From Diaporthe sp. PMI_573 (taxonomy: Eukaryota; Ascomycota; Sordariomycetes; Diaporthales; Diaporthaceae), in assembly GCA_021399435.1 (NCBI GenBank), contig JAJTUP010000004.1:1178001-1242000 (forward strand): a stretch of 64,000 nt of DNA, read 5' to 3'. Numbering within the stretch: position 1 is the first letter of the stretch; each line of letters begins with the position of its first letter. Of the stretch, positions 11,314 to 23,137 are shown one piece after another. Position numbers and translations under genes: made by a program. Under the pieces are notes generated by a model. That model was not told the DNA's origin. It saw nothing but the letters and a program-made list of their open reading frames with translations, and did no database searches.

Positions 11314-13635
11314 ATGAATTGTCTCCAAATTTTCGCGACATTCTTCCTGGCTGCATCAACAGGTGCAGCCTACCCGCAAAATCATGGTTTCGTGAACAGA
11401 GAAGTCCATAAGGGTATACTGAAGGCTTCTTATGACTACGTGATCGTCGGAGGTGGTCAGTCAGGCCTGGTCGTTGCGAACCGGTTGTCCGAAGACCCTG
11501 AAGTGAACGTGCTGGTGGTGGAGTATGGTTATTTTAACGACAATCCTGCTCAACTGGAACCTTCTAGTGCCACCAACTGGCCACTCGCCAACCTCTACAA
11601 TCTTACTTCAATCCCTCAACCTGGATTGAATGACAGGAAGCAGGGGGTCTATGGAGCCGCAGTTGTCGGAGGTGGATCCGCCATCAACGGGATGTTTCTC
11701 AATCGTGGGGCTGCAAGGGAGTACGACGACTGGGGGAGACTCAATAATGCCAGTGACTGGTCATGGAATGGTCTACTGCCATACTTCGTGAAGGTGAGTG
11801 AAAGCTGCCATGGGACCACCACCGGACTGCGGAACGTTGGATGAGGTCAAGGCTGACCTGGAGATAGAGCTCAACGTTCCAGCATCCAGCCACGGCGCTA
11901 ATCGACGAGTTCAATATTACGTGGAATGACACTGCTTTTGGAAATGGCCCCATTCATCAGAGTTTTGCCCCGTACCAGTGGCCTGGAATGAGTGAGATAC
12001 TACGAGGCAACCTTGTCTGACTTCTCAAGCCCACACTGACACTTCGAACCAGAGCTGCAATGGGAAGGCTTCACAGAACTGGGCATCCAGCCTACTCTGG
12101 ATGGGTCCGATGGCCAAGGATACGGATTATTTTGGGTCAAAGTAAGGATACGAGAATGTTAGCTGCTGTGGCCTGGACTGATTGACCGAGCAGAGTGCCA
12201 TTGATCTACGCACAGTGACGCGATCATATGCTAGGACCGGGTACTTTGACCCCATCGCCAACCGAACCAACCTGGATCTGATCACCGGATACCGCGTGAA
12301 TGAGTTGCTTCTCGACAGCGAGAAAAGGGTTACTGGTATCCTCATGCAAGAACGCGGCTCTTCAGATGACGAGGGGATGCTAGAGGTGAGAGCTGATGTA
12401 GAAACCATCCTCTGCGCTGGTTCGTTGCACAGCCCACAGATTCTACAACGGAGTGGGATCGGACCGCCCTCGGTTCTGAACGCAGCTGGGATAGATGTGC
12501 TTGTTGACCTACCAGGCGTTGGTGCTAACTTCCAAGACCATCCAAACGTGCGCATTGGGTTCAACTGTACGAAGCTCCTATTTCCGTCCACGGGTCATGT
12601 GTTGCTTGCTCATGATTGGGCTAAATTTTGTTACAGTCACTCGCAATGTCGAGCCCAATCCGGCCACATCTTTCAACAATGAGACGTTTGCATCTTGGGC
12701 CCAGCAAGAGTGGGAGGAGAATAGATCAGGTAAATCAGTCCTCGCTAGAAGCGGCCTTTTGATAGCATTTCCACACTCTAACAGCCGTGGAACAGGCCCA
12801 TATTCCCAGTCGACGGGAAACACAGCCGCGCTGCTTCCACTCAAATCAGTCAGCCCGGAAGACACTGATAGCATCGTAGAGGAGTATTTGTCTCAGGACT
12901 CAGCCTCACATCTACCCAGTCTGTACACGCCAGAGCAAGTAGCTGGTTACGAGGCTCAGCGGGCCCTACTCGCGGAAGCACTCCGCGCAGAGGACAACTC
13001 CATCGTTGAGATCCCATTCACCGGGAGCAGCACCTACGTCTTGTTCTTGATGAAGCTTCTGAGCCGCGGCACGATCTACCTGAATCAGAGCGACAAGTAC
13101 GCAGAGCCCATCCTCGACTACCGTGGGTTTTCAAACCCGCTCGACTTTGTCCTGATGCGGGAGAGCCTGAACTTTGCTAGACGCTATCACACAGATTCCA
13201 AAACCGTGCAAACGGCATTTGCACCTGTGGAGACCTTTCCCGGAGCCAATGTCACCGGCGCCGACCTCGATTTCTACATCCGCAATACGAGCAGCTCGAC
13301 TACAGGACATATGACGGGCTCTTGTTCCATGATGCCACGCCACCTGGGCGGGGTTGTGGATGTTGACCTGCAGGTCTACGGCGTGACTGGGCTGAGTATC
13401 GCGGATGCGTCTATCATGCCTCTGGTCCCAGGCGCGCACACTTGCGCTACAGTCTACGCCGTAGCCGAGAAAGTGAGTCCTCGTCCTACTCCCTGACTAC
13501 TTGACTAACGCAGCAATTTTCATATTACGGATCAGATATCAGAGATTAGTATGTGATCACATACTAATTGTTACCTCTATTTAGGCTGCGGATCTCGTCA
13601 AGGCACGCCACATACACAGCAAGAAGATGCGATAG
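11314..13635 (+). CDS. Secreted FAD-dependent GMC oxidoreductase
   Basis: Six exons (11314-11793, 11868-11991, 12053-12141, 12194-12566, 12637-13472, 13585-13635) give 1953 bp, 650 residues, a normal length for glucose-methanol-choline oxidoreductases. The N-terminus is a hydrophobic signal peptide (about 1-19, ending near STGAA). The dinucleotide motif DYVIVGGGQSGLVVANRL is at 41-58 with the ribose-binding Glu70 (VLVVE). GGGSAINGM matches the GMC signature 1 region, and CAGSLHSPQILQRSGIGP the second signature. The C-terminus carries the catalytic-type histidines in TGHMTGSCSMM and GAHTCATVY. N-glycosylation sequons fit secretion. It lies 750 bp after the PKS on the same strand, so oxidation of an alcohol on the polyketide is plausible, as GMC enzymes do in other polyketide clusters. 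A general alcohol or aryl-alcohol oxidase outside the pathway is the alternative. Confidence 0.92.
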
Positions 13636-13991
13636 AATTGAATACGATACAAAGTCGCATGTGCAGAAATACTGCCGGGCCAATATTTTCTTTGGCGTAT
13701 TCTCTTGAACTTGGAAACAAATTATATATCTGATTCCTACTCACCCTCTAATTTGCTTCTCACATTTAATTTCTGGTCTACTTACGTAGGATGATATTGA
13801 TGCGCTTAGTCACAACACGGGAAGTCGAGAAAGTCGCTTCATATTTCTGTTTCATATATTCACTTCATGCAAGGATCTATCCTTTTGCCAGAACTATATG
13901 CAGTATATACAATTTGAAAAATTGCGGCATCAATTCTGAGTAGACGACCGCAGGGACACGTGTGTCCCTTCCCCCGCAAGACCAACGAGAT
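13636..13991. other. Convergent 3' region
   Basis: The GMC gene and the esterase gene end towards each other here. The stretch is AT-rich, with several A/T tracts suitable for polyadenylation on both strands; no gene is seen. Confidence 0.5.
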
Positions 13992-15071
13992 CTAAGCAAT
14001 AACATCCTCAATAGCGGCCGTCAGGATCAAAGCCATGCTCTCGTGCGTTGCCGACGAGGGGTGGTAATCACAGCCGATGTTGTTGTTGCTCGAGTCCTGG
14101 GTCGGGAAGTTGACAAAGTGCGCCTTGTCGCCGAGCTGGGCGACAGCGTCCTTGATGGCATTCGACTGCGTGGTGTGCTGGGCATCCTCTGCTGTCGGGT
14201 AGCCGTCGCTCAGCATCGGGCTCGACGTGATGAAGACCTCGGCGTCGGGGTAGTGGCCCTGGATGGTCTTGCCGAATGAGACCAGCCCCTCGGTGTACTC
14301 AGTCGCGTTGAGGCGAGGCCGCGCGTCGTAGTTCGCCCCCGAGGTGCTGTTGTACGCGACGTAGCTAAAGTCGTTGGTGCCCAGGTTGACAACGACGATG
14401 TCGGGCGTGTCGGCGGCGGGGAAGGTGTAGGTCCCGTCCGCGTCGGCGGCACCCCAGCGTGTCCAGATCTGCGGCATCACCACATCGTCCTCGTAGCCCG
14501 GGTTGACGATGTTGCGCACCAGACCCTTGCCCGACCAGGCGATGATGTCGTATTCGGCCGACAGATTCTTGGCCGTCAGCGCACCGTAGGTGTTCGGCGC
14601 ATCCTCGAGCGCCGCCGAGTTGACGCACGGGAATGTGCCGTCTATGCCATAGCCGACCGTGATGCTGTCACCGATGACCTGGATGCGCCTGCTAGCCGGC
14701 GCCGTGTCATTGCCCAGCGAACCCGGGGTGGTCACGTCGCCGACGTAGATGCTGCCAAGCTGGGGTTCGGACCGCTTGCGGATGGAGACGGTGTGGGGGC
14801 CGTCGGCGAGGTCAGCCGGTGTGTCAATGCTGGTCCCGTTGACGCTGTCGAAGACAAGAGGCGTGCCGTTGTCGATGACCATCTCGATGCTGTTGGTGCC
14901 CCAGGTCGATGCCACAGCCACACTGGCTGAAGAGCCGGTGAAGCTGAAGGTGAGGCCTGTGCCGGACCATGAGAGTTCCCTGGTGGCAGGGTTTACTCGA
15001 CCGAGGAAGCGGACGCCTTGGGCACAGCCAAGCGCCGACAGGGTCGGGAGCAGGGTTGACAAGCGGACCAT
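13992..15071 (-). CDS. Secreted SGNH-hydrolase esterase, CE2-like acetyl(xylan) esterase
   Basis: A single-exon frame of 359 residues begins with a signal peptide (about 1-18). The first ~110 residues form a beta-rich region (STWGTNSIEMVIDNG) as in the jelly-roll domain that precedes the catalytic domain of carbohydrate esterase family 2. The SGNH blocks follow: GDSITVGYG with nucleophile Ser136, the GTND block at 231-234 with its Asn, and the C-terminal Asp335-x-His337 in GCDYHPS. Enzymes of this family remove acetyl groups from xylan and other plant polysaccharides outside the cell. Codon use is more GC-rich than the surrounding DNA. The neighbouring GMC gene is secreted too, but a link to the polyketide is not indicated. 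Lipase-like activity on other esters is possible. Confidence 0.88.
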   Translation of the reverse strand: MVRLSTLLPTLSALGCAQGVRFLGRVNPATRELSWSGTGLTFSFTGSSASVAVASTWGTNSIEMVIDNGTPLVFDSVNGTSIDTPADLADGPHTVSIRKRSEPQLGSIYVGDVTTPGSLGNDTAPASRRIQVIGDSITVGYGIDGTFPCVNSAALEDAPNTYGALTAKNLSAEYDIIAWSGKGLVRNIVNPGYEDDVVMPQIWTRWGAADADGTYTFPAADTPDIVVVNLGTNDFSYVAYNSTSGANYDARPRLNATEYTEGLVSFGKTIQGHYPDAEVFITSSPMLSDGYPTAEDAQHTTQSNAIKDAVAQLGDKAHFVNFPTQDSSNNNIGCDYHPSSATHESMALILTAAIEDVIA

Positions 15072-17649
15072 CTTGAATAGTGGTGTTGACTGAACCGACT
15101 GACTGGGTGTCTATACAATCTTGCCCTCCTCGTGCTGCTGGCTAATTTAGTCGGCGGATGCGAGTGTACATATAAATATGGAAGGAGAGGCCAGTGAGCG
15201 GGCCGCCACCCAGAGTCTTGTATCCATCGGGTTTGGCATCTGACCCCTTCATATTGGAGGTGGATATAGTTTTTGCGTGGCCACCAAAGCTTAGCATGGT
15301 TGTGACGACACCTTGCTCGGTCTAGTGCCGGCCCTGTCGGCGCGGGCGTGACAACACGGAGGGTAGGCTCCGGAGGCCGGATCAGGAGGCGGAGACGGGC
15401 TTGCAGACTCAAACCAAATTTTTTTACAAGTTTCAACCACGATAGACTTCCAAACTGACAGAAAGACTTTCTCAAAGGGGACTTGTCAACTGTTAGAGGT
15501 GCAAGTATGGGCAGGACTTGTTTATCTGTTCTGGATTGAAATGTCGGATGAGATCAGTGAAGTGTTTGCTACTACCACCGAGATCTGCTAGCGGCCGTTC
15601 GGCCCAGTAATGAAACATCGGTAAACATTTTGCGGACTTCTTAGTGCAACTCCGTAATTTCCTCAAACTGCTCTAGTATGCCTTGCAGCTAGGGTTCCCC
15701 ACCGCCCCCTTTTTGATCCTTACTGCCTCTACGGAGTTTGTACAATTCTCAAGCCTATGTAAACCAGATCAGTATTTCTAGCCTAACCATTTCTCTTCTT
15801 ATATGTAGCCTACTTATACTCCATAATTATTAGTTTACTTCTTAGTGATAATTAGACAAATGAAAGTCTATTGTAAGAACTACTTGCTGGTAAGACCACG
15901 GCTTTACCTTATATACAAGTAGTTGTTGGGCCAAAGTTAAGGAAAGAAACATGCAATCTTGCTATCAGACTGATCCTGACCAAATTTAGTTAACCTGTGT
16001 TGTGTTCTCTTAAGTGTTTAGATAAGGCATAGTTTATATATGCTGGGAACATGTTAGATTAATGACTGGAGGCTGGGCCACGGCTGTCTGGTAAATAGTC
16101 AGCTACTATCACCTTGTCTGGTTTATCTAGCAGCTGTTCCACACAAATAATACGTGTAGATGCAATAGTTGTAGGCAAAGGGACTCAAATAGTAGAGCAC
16201 AATGCAAGTGTCGGCATTATATAACACTCGAGCTAATCATCTAGCGGAATGACAAACAGCCCACGCCTACCACGGCCTTCAACTCTACCTCTCACGTCTT
16301 TTTACCCTAAAGCAAGCCTAAAATCTGTTCCATGTCTGCCCAGGTCCTCCGTGCTGAGAGGACTGTACGGGCTACTGTGGAAGCAAAGGGGCTCGGCCAG
16401 TCCACTGTCCCATTTCGTGCTGTGGGCTGTGTGGTCGTAACGTCCCGACCGGTAACATCTGGGTAATGCAATGGGTGTCCTCGGGGGGGGGGGGCCGTGG
16501 TGCTAACATTGATGCTAACAAGGCCAAGGGGAACGATGCTTTTCAAGTTCGCCGCTCGTATCTCCGAGAGCTTTGATGTCACCGTTGTCAAATTATGAAG
16601 TAAGAGGGGCTGCCTTAATTCGCTCGTCAACGACGCCCACTACCTCGCGCGCTGGCAGTGACCAGTGTCGGGTCAGTCGGGCTCCTGGAAACTTGTAGGT
16701 GAGAAGGTTGACAGTGGCAGACCCGCTAGCTTCGACCTAGAGGCCTTTCCTGGCTGGTCTGCTCCTTACTTACGCTCTGCTGCGTAGCAAGCAGTAGATC
16801 GCCATCAGTGTATGCTCGGTTCGGTGCTCTGCAGTAATCATCACCGGATGCGTGAGCCCTCAGCTCTTGAAGGAGCTAATCATGCTTCTGGCATATTATT
16901 TAATAATTTAATAATTGGATTGAAACAGACGTACTCTTGATTCAATTGGATGTTGTATAGTAGCCGGGCGATTGTGGTCCACACATAAAGTGAGAAATGA
17001 CTACCAGGCACACATTGCTGCCGAGACCGGTCGATAGAACCACGGAAATGGAATCAGTTACATGTCGAGTGATAATCCACATACATACTCGAGCATCTGA
17101 AATGGTAATGAGCACATGCGGTAGGCTTTCCGGCGATCCGTGTCTATAAAATTGTGCCAAGCACATCTTAAACAATACCACAACCACAACTACAAGACCA
17201 CACACATTCCCAATGTGCCAGCGGCTCCTGACCGTATCAAACCAACTCAGCTCCGCCGATGAGTGGGTGGGAGAGGGCATCTGGCTCCGCAGTTCTTGCC
17301 AAGCCTAGACTATGCCACGATTTCTCGAATGAAGAATGCATTGGAGGAAAGGGTAGAGAGAGGTCTCACGAGTTATCATGGGGTTAAAACAATCCCGGAG
17401 AACGAGATGGAGTTAAGACCAAAACCAACCCCCGGCAGGGATACGTACTATGTAGGCCCAGAACTCGACTATATAGTCCAAGCTCGGTCCATAGACATGA
17501 ACTGAATTGACATTGGCGATGCAGACAGAGATCTGCGACACAATTTCATATCACAGCCTATGCCCATTGAGGGACTGCATAGTGAGTAGGCCCTGTTTTC
17601 GGCCACACAAATATTATTAAGCAGGAAACCTAAAAGGTTCACATCAGGA
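15072..17649. other. AT-rich spacer, no supported gene
   Basis: Apart from the esterase promoter at its left end, these 2.6 kb hold short open frames only. Bases 15650-16250 are strongly AT-rich with many stop codons in all frames. A G12 homopolymer run lies at about 16483-16494 inside a more GC-rich patch (16250-16700) that might be an eroded element, but I could not identify it. A frame at 17263-17505 has reasonable composition (for example PSLDYATISRMKNALEERV) but matches nothing I know and is not accepted. Confidence 0.45.
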
Positions 17650-18731
17650 ATGCATACGGAACCATCCCAGCCGCATACTGGATTCAGCCTGCTGGGTTTG
17701 ACATGGCGGCCTACCAAGACCCCCGATGAGCGGGCATTCAGCACCATGAAGGCCGCCGTCGAGAACGGTGCCACCATCTGGTCTTCGTCCTCAGTCTACG
17801 GAATGGCCCCAGAGCCCCGAACAGCCGGCTTATCGCTGCTACGCCGCTATTTTGAGAAATATCCCGAGGATGCCTCGAAAGTCACCTTGTTCATCAGGGC
17901 CTGCTTTGACCCGGTCAATTTCGTCCCCACCTGCACCCGTGATGGCGTGCGTGCCAGCTGGGATGAGTGTGACCAAATACTCGGCGGCGTCAAGAGAATT
18001 GACGTATTTGGTCCTGCTCGTATCGACCAGAATGTCCGAGTCGAAGAGAAGATTGGTGCACTCAAGGAACTGAGGATGAAGGCAAGATCGGTGCCGTTGG
18101 TCTGTCCGAAGTGAGGGCCGAGACCATTAGACGCGCATCTGCAGTCAGCCCTATAAAGTACGCCGAAATCAAGTTCTCGCTGTGGAGCACTTGTGGAGCA
18201 CCGAGATGCTCACTAACGGCATGGCTTTGGCGGCAAGGTGTGCAATGTCTCCTTGCTGACCTATGCCCCTCTTGGTTACGGCTTCCCGACTGGTGCCGTC
18301 AAAAAGCTCGAGGACATTCCAAAGGGAGACATGCGCCATATGTTCGGCCGTTTCCAACCCGAGGTAGGCTGAATCTTGACCGTGGATATTATGATTTCGC
18401 AAGAATCGAGGACCCATGGCTAACCAGCGACCACACAACAAGCACTTCGTTAAAAACTTGAAGCTTGTTGATGAGATCGAAGCTTTTGCCAAAGCGAAAG
18501 GCGTCACGGCTGCGCAGGTCGCACTGGCTTGGATCCGAACACACTCCGATTCGGGAGACTGGTATTATCATACCCATTCCGGGCGCCACAGGGCCTGATC
18601 ACGTAATTGAAAACAGCACGCTGATTAAGCTCTCGGCCGTGGACAAGAAGAAGGTTGATGATATCCTAGCAAGGTTTGACGTCGCTGGTCATCGACAGAT
18701 TCCAGGCATGGAAAGCAACCTCTGGACATAG
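17650..18731 (+). pseudogene. Aldo/keto reductase (pyridoxal-reductase-like), frameshifted
   Basis: The sequence follows the pyridoxal 4-dehydrogenase/reductase type of aldo/keto reductase from GLTWRPTKTPDERAF to the C-terminal IIIPIPGATGPDHVIENS, but no intact frame exists. Seen breaks: a missing base near 18075 (between IGALKEL and GKIGAVGLSE), a tandem duplication of 10-11 bases (TGTGGAGCAC twice, about 18181-18202) that shifts the frame after KFSLWST, a further shift near 18240 before LLTYAPLGYG, and an extra base near 18560 before ETGIIIPIPG. A normal intron (GTAGGC...AACAAG, about 18363-18450) is retained between GRFQPE and HFVKNLKL. The enzyme would have reduced pyridoxal with NADPH. 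With four frame breaks it is almost certainly dead. Confidence 0.85.
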
Positions 18732-19693
18732 CATGTACGTATGTTAGATGGATGCCCATAAATCTTGTTATCGTGAGGCATTTTACAAGTTCCGTCATCG
18801 ACTACGCTTATCACTACTTTACTTCAGTCATTCAAGATGGATTCCGATTTCAAAATACTATAAAGAATCTACATAGAACCAGCCCTTAAACTCCCACAGA
18901 TTTTCTGTCAAGTGGTAATGTCATGTTCCGGCCCTTCAGGTGCACAGGTCTCCTTGAGACCTTGCCAATCTGCAGTAGGAAATAGAGCCCGAGTGACAAG
19001 GTCAGAATTTGAAAGTCGTGGTGACCTCACAGGACAAAGCCACGGTAGCAACGACCAATAGTTGAAGTCGGGAAAAGGGGATGAGCCCGTTTAACATCTA
19101 TGTTGGCAGGCAAAGTAAATGGGTTGGATGCACGAACAAAAAGACATAGTTGCTTACGGGGTGGTTGGGGGAGGGGGCGTGTGTGTACACAACGGAACAC
19201 TGTTAATATCGCTTGCTGTATGTCAACTTTTGAAGTTATAACGCGGATTATTACCGATGGGTGATCCAAAACGTGTGATGCTGTTCAGGAATACATATCT
19301 TCCATCGTGAAGGGAGACTCTGGTGTCAACCAGCCATGTACCTTGTCGCCATTGAATACGACCTCTCCAACGTCAAGTTCAATCCACTTGGAACCTCGTC
19401 AAGCGATGAAGACACGCGCATAGTCATTTCTCTCTCCTCACACCGAGACGATATGAAGAATTTTCTCGGGCCAACCAATGTATTATGTACTCTTTCTGAA
19501 AAGCATGCGGGTAATTAAACAGAGGACTCCAGGACTACATCCATGCCTGTTACATCTACCACACAAAATTGGGAAGCCTACATGTACACATTATATATGC
19601 ACCAAGATCAACATCGACAGTGACCATTCTCGGGACCTAGGAAAGGTGATCATGCCCCGGACTTCATAATCATACCCAGTACGTGTCTCGGTA
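18732..19693. other. Intergenic, no supported gene
   Basis: Nearly 1 kb between the reductase relic and the 3' end of the next minus-strand gene. Short open frames only; I see no RNA gene or repeat. Confidence 0.45.
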
Positions 19694-21909
19694 CTAATCT
19701 ACCCACGCACCCGGAACCATGAACAGATGCGGGTTTTCGAGCAGGTGCCAGAAGTCTCCAGCATAATTCTCGTAATGGAAGTCCATTTCGAAGTACCAGT
19801 CCCTCGGCTCCGCGCCGTAATGAACAGCCTTGACAAAGGGAAGCCCATCACACCAATCACCGATCCCAAGATACAACACATCGCCTACAGCTTTGCTGTT
19901 GAGGGGGGCACTGACCCATACCACAGCCTCCTGCCGCCCAAACTCTGCTAGATTGTAACCGCAGCCGGTAAGAACCGACATCAGAGCCTGAAGCTTTCCC
20001 AGTGTTCGCTTCAACGCACGACGGGCAGCCCTTTCACCAAAAATTTGGGGGGCATAATAGAGAATGTCTTCTAGTGTCGTCACGAGTGCCCATTCGAGTG
20101 CGCTACGAGTGCCTTTGTAGCCGAAGTCTGAAAAGTCCATCCTGTGGTGCACATCATCAGTGGCTTCAATGGCTTCCTCAAGCAGTCTTTCCCAATTCTG
20201 ATGGCCACTATCAGGCAGAGAGTTGAGATAGAAGTAAAAGACGTTGTGCAGAATCGAGGCACCGTCATCAATCCATGCCTGCACATCGACCGGTTGGACA
20301 TGGCCGTCCGGGCAGATGACAAATCGGAGAGCATCAACAGAACAGGCTCCGAGAGGGACCCCGTTCCAAAGTTCGAACCGGTGAAATTCCGCAACAAAAC
20401 AGAGTCCTTGGGACCATGCTAGCATCAATATTTCCTGTTTCCGTTTCGGCGGGAGATCATGGCAGAAGGGAAAGCACGTGCGGAAATAAATGTCGAGAAC
20501 AGGCTTATGAGATGCCATAAACAGAAAAAATATGGAAAAGACTTGGTCTGTACTCTGATCCACCGGTTTCGTCCAGAACTCAAAGTCTTCGACTTCACTG
20601 ACCAGGCTATTGCATAAGCCCCGGGAAACAAGTTGCTGTTTGACGTCAACAGGCAATTTTCCTGATAAGACAAGGACTAGGAAAGCGAGTTTGGCGTCGA
20701 GATTAGGACAGACTGTATCCAGGTTCTTGTTGATGAAATATTGAACAATGTGAGTCTCCGAATATATACTAGCCTGCTTGGTTGAGTTAGCACGAATACC
20801 TGCTCTGAAAAGGATTTTAATTGGGCATACATGGAATAGAGTGAGTCCTGTGGGATCACAGTCTCGAGGAGAGGCTAATCCTCGGTTGAAAAGGTCGATA
20901 AGCCCATCGAGGTCACCATCCCAAATACACCGAAAGCCCGGCGAGTCTGCGGGAACAATATTACACGTCCAAAGAGTCATTTGCCAGCCTGAGCATGCAC
21001 GATTGACACTGACGTTCCAGACCTTTTGAGACAGCCACTTTGGCAGCTGAAAGCGGACTACGTAAGCTACTTCACGTCAGCGGCTTGTTTGTATTGAGGC
21101 TTCATGGTGACTGACTTGTTTCACCGTCATTTTCGGCATATTCCCTGGACTTTCCGACGACAATGGTGCCCAAGATAGATGGCTCTGACCAAGGCATGAA
21201 GATTTGACTTCTTTGACGCTGAACTCCATTTTGTTTGTACACTGGAGATGTCTCGAGGTGTTGACTGGTGACTGGAAAGGGCGGCCTTTCTGTGGAGCTG
21301 GAAGAGTTGTTGCTGAGCTGTTGCTGCAGGTCTGCTACTGCGCTCCATATATTTGTGATCATCGCCCTCGTGCTTACGGCATTGGCTCTGGATGCTCATC
21401 AGCATTGTCCGGGTCACGGTCCATACCTAGGCAGTGTTCAGCACCAGTACTCACGTAAGGTAGGTTACTTGAGCCAACTGTAACAGCTCGATGGCCATCG
21501 CCAGTCTGTCCTGGAATCCTTTGATGGTATCCTTTTTGAGCACGACCCTCATCCTGGCGAATGTCCGCCTGCTCCTCTTCTCTGACTCGATAGCACCATT
21601 CAAGTCCTCGACTAGGCGCCGTAGGTTATTCAAAGCTTCTCGGCAATATTCGGCGCTCGGGGTGACTGTTGAGCCATGATGAGTCGGTAAGTGTTCGAGG
21701 AAGCCCGCGCCTTGGACGTCGAGGTAGGTTTCGTGGTCGGATAGGATGGGATCCATGATTTCGATTTGCCTCATCAAATCTCGGATTGTCTGTGGAACCT
21801 CGTGTACCTGCTGCCACAGCATCTTTAGCTTCCACACTGTACCTCCAACTTTAAGGCCAACTTCAGCTAAGGCCAAGCCGCTGGCTACGGCCCCGAGGAC
21901 TTCGGCCAT
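19694..21909 (-). CDS. Protein with fungal STAND/NLR-type N-terminal domain, function unknown
   Basis: The N-terminus starting at 21909 (MAEVLGAVASGLALAEVGLKVG) is the hydrophobic start of the N-terminal domain often found in front of ankyrin repeats or NTPase modules in fungi. The upstream in-frame ATG at 22062 gives an implausible leader. After short introns (the first probably from GTAACC or GTGAGT near 21460, another about 21396-21320) a spacer rich in Gln/Ser follows. The last intron is 21115-21067, and exon 21066-19694 carries about 450 residues beginning YVVRFQLPKWLSQKVW and including MTLWTCNIVP and an ankyrin-like start (IWDGDLDGLIDLFNRGLASP). No NACHT motif is present. The exact first splice sites are uncertain. 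Proteins of this layout are poorly characterised; a role in non-self sensing is guessed from the domain alone. Confidence 0.65.
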
Positions 21910-23137
21910 GGCGACTCCGTGACAAACAAGACTGAAACGTAAAGAAGCCCCAAAAGTGTCTCGGGAACGGATGGAAAGGTTGGTAGTGGGGGAAAAGAAT
22001 GGAGAGCCTGAGCCTGAATGGTCTTGAGGGTGCAGAGGCCGTGTGGCTGACGCCAAATGCACTCATCATTGGGTGAAAACTGCGGCCATGCACATGCAGA
22101 GGGGCAGTCAGCCCAGCAGATCGCCCACTGCGCCTGCATAGGCAAACCATCTCCCTGTCGCAGCCGGTTGCCTCGCCATTTGCCACACTCGCAGCTGAAT
22201 CCATAGTCATGATTGGGCTTCGAGTCGCTGGTCGGTGCTGTGGTCCCCCATGTCTCACCCCAGGTCAGAATAACCGGTCGTGTGTAACAAACACGCACGC
22301 GCAAGGCACCTACTCACGGATAATCTTCTCCCCACTGATGAGATTAGTCATCTAGCACTCAGTAGTCCCTGTTGATGAGAAAACGCCACCGAGACGCATT
22401 AGTGCCCTCATGAAAGGCGCGGAGGACCTCTAGTGAACCTTGACCACATGACGAGCCGAAGCATAAAGAAACGGTGATAACGACGGTCGATGCTGGAGCA
22501 GTCATCCTGATGTGAGGACACTGACATAAACAACAGGTTCGCCTGTCTCATTCAGGAGCTCGCCCCGGAGACATCAACTGTTCACAATTCAATTCGTCCC
22601 TCAGGTCTCTGCACAACCCCAAGAATTATTAACGCGGTAGCAAGCCAGACTTGTCATTTTCTTCTTCAAAGTTGTGGCTCACTCTGTCAACGGTTTCAGT
22701 GCATCCGAGAAGGCAAGTCATAAGTCTGGCCGCCAACAGACTGACTTATGGGTTTTGCAATGCACATGGTCGATTGACCAGCTTTGCTGGTGCTTCTCAT
22801 TCCCTCCGCATAACTATGATATTCGCATTCCTTGAGAAACTGGCGCACCAGATAGGGGTGAAACACCATATCTCATGAATTCGATGGCTAGACATGGGCC
22901 CCCGCAATAAGGGTTTTTATTTTTTGGTTCATTGAGCAGGTGGTTTACCCATGCACTCTGCACTCTGCTCCAGGTTACGCTTTCTTAGTACGCCGTGACA
23001 TGCAGTCAATTATAATCAGCTGCATGGAGGCAGCGCGCTTGAGGATCAAAGAGAGATCTTGTACTTAGAAATTGGGTCATTTCATGTGGTAACAATCACT
23101 CCATGATTTCTATTTGCAAGCGGTCTTGCCACTGAAT
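21910..23137. other. Intergenic, upstream region of the STAND-type gene
   Basis: This is 1.2 kb between the start of the 19.7-21.9 kb gene and the stop of the carboxypeptidase gene. Both genes are on the minus strand, so it holds the promoter of the first and the 3' region of the second. No coding content is supported. Confidence 0.45.

Noticed and set aside
16249..16640. Possible retroelement fragment around the G12 run
   Set aside because: Some frames have protein-like composition, but no gag, reverse-transcriptase or integrase motif could be seen and the frame breaks at the homopolymer.
21451..22062. Longer start (22062) for the STAND-type protein
   Set aside because: The extra 51 residues are low-quality leader sequence; the domain begins exactly at the ATG at 21909.
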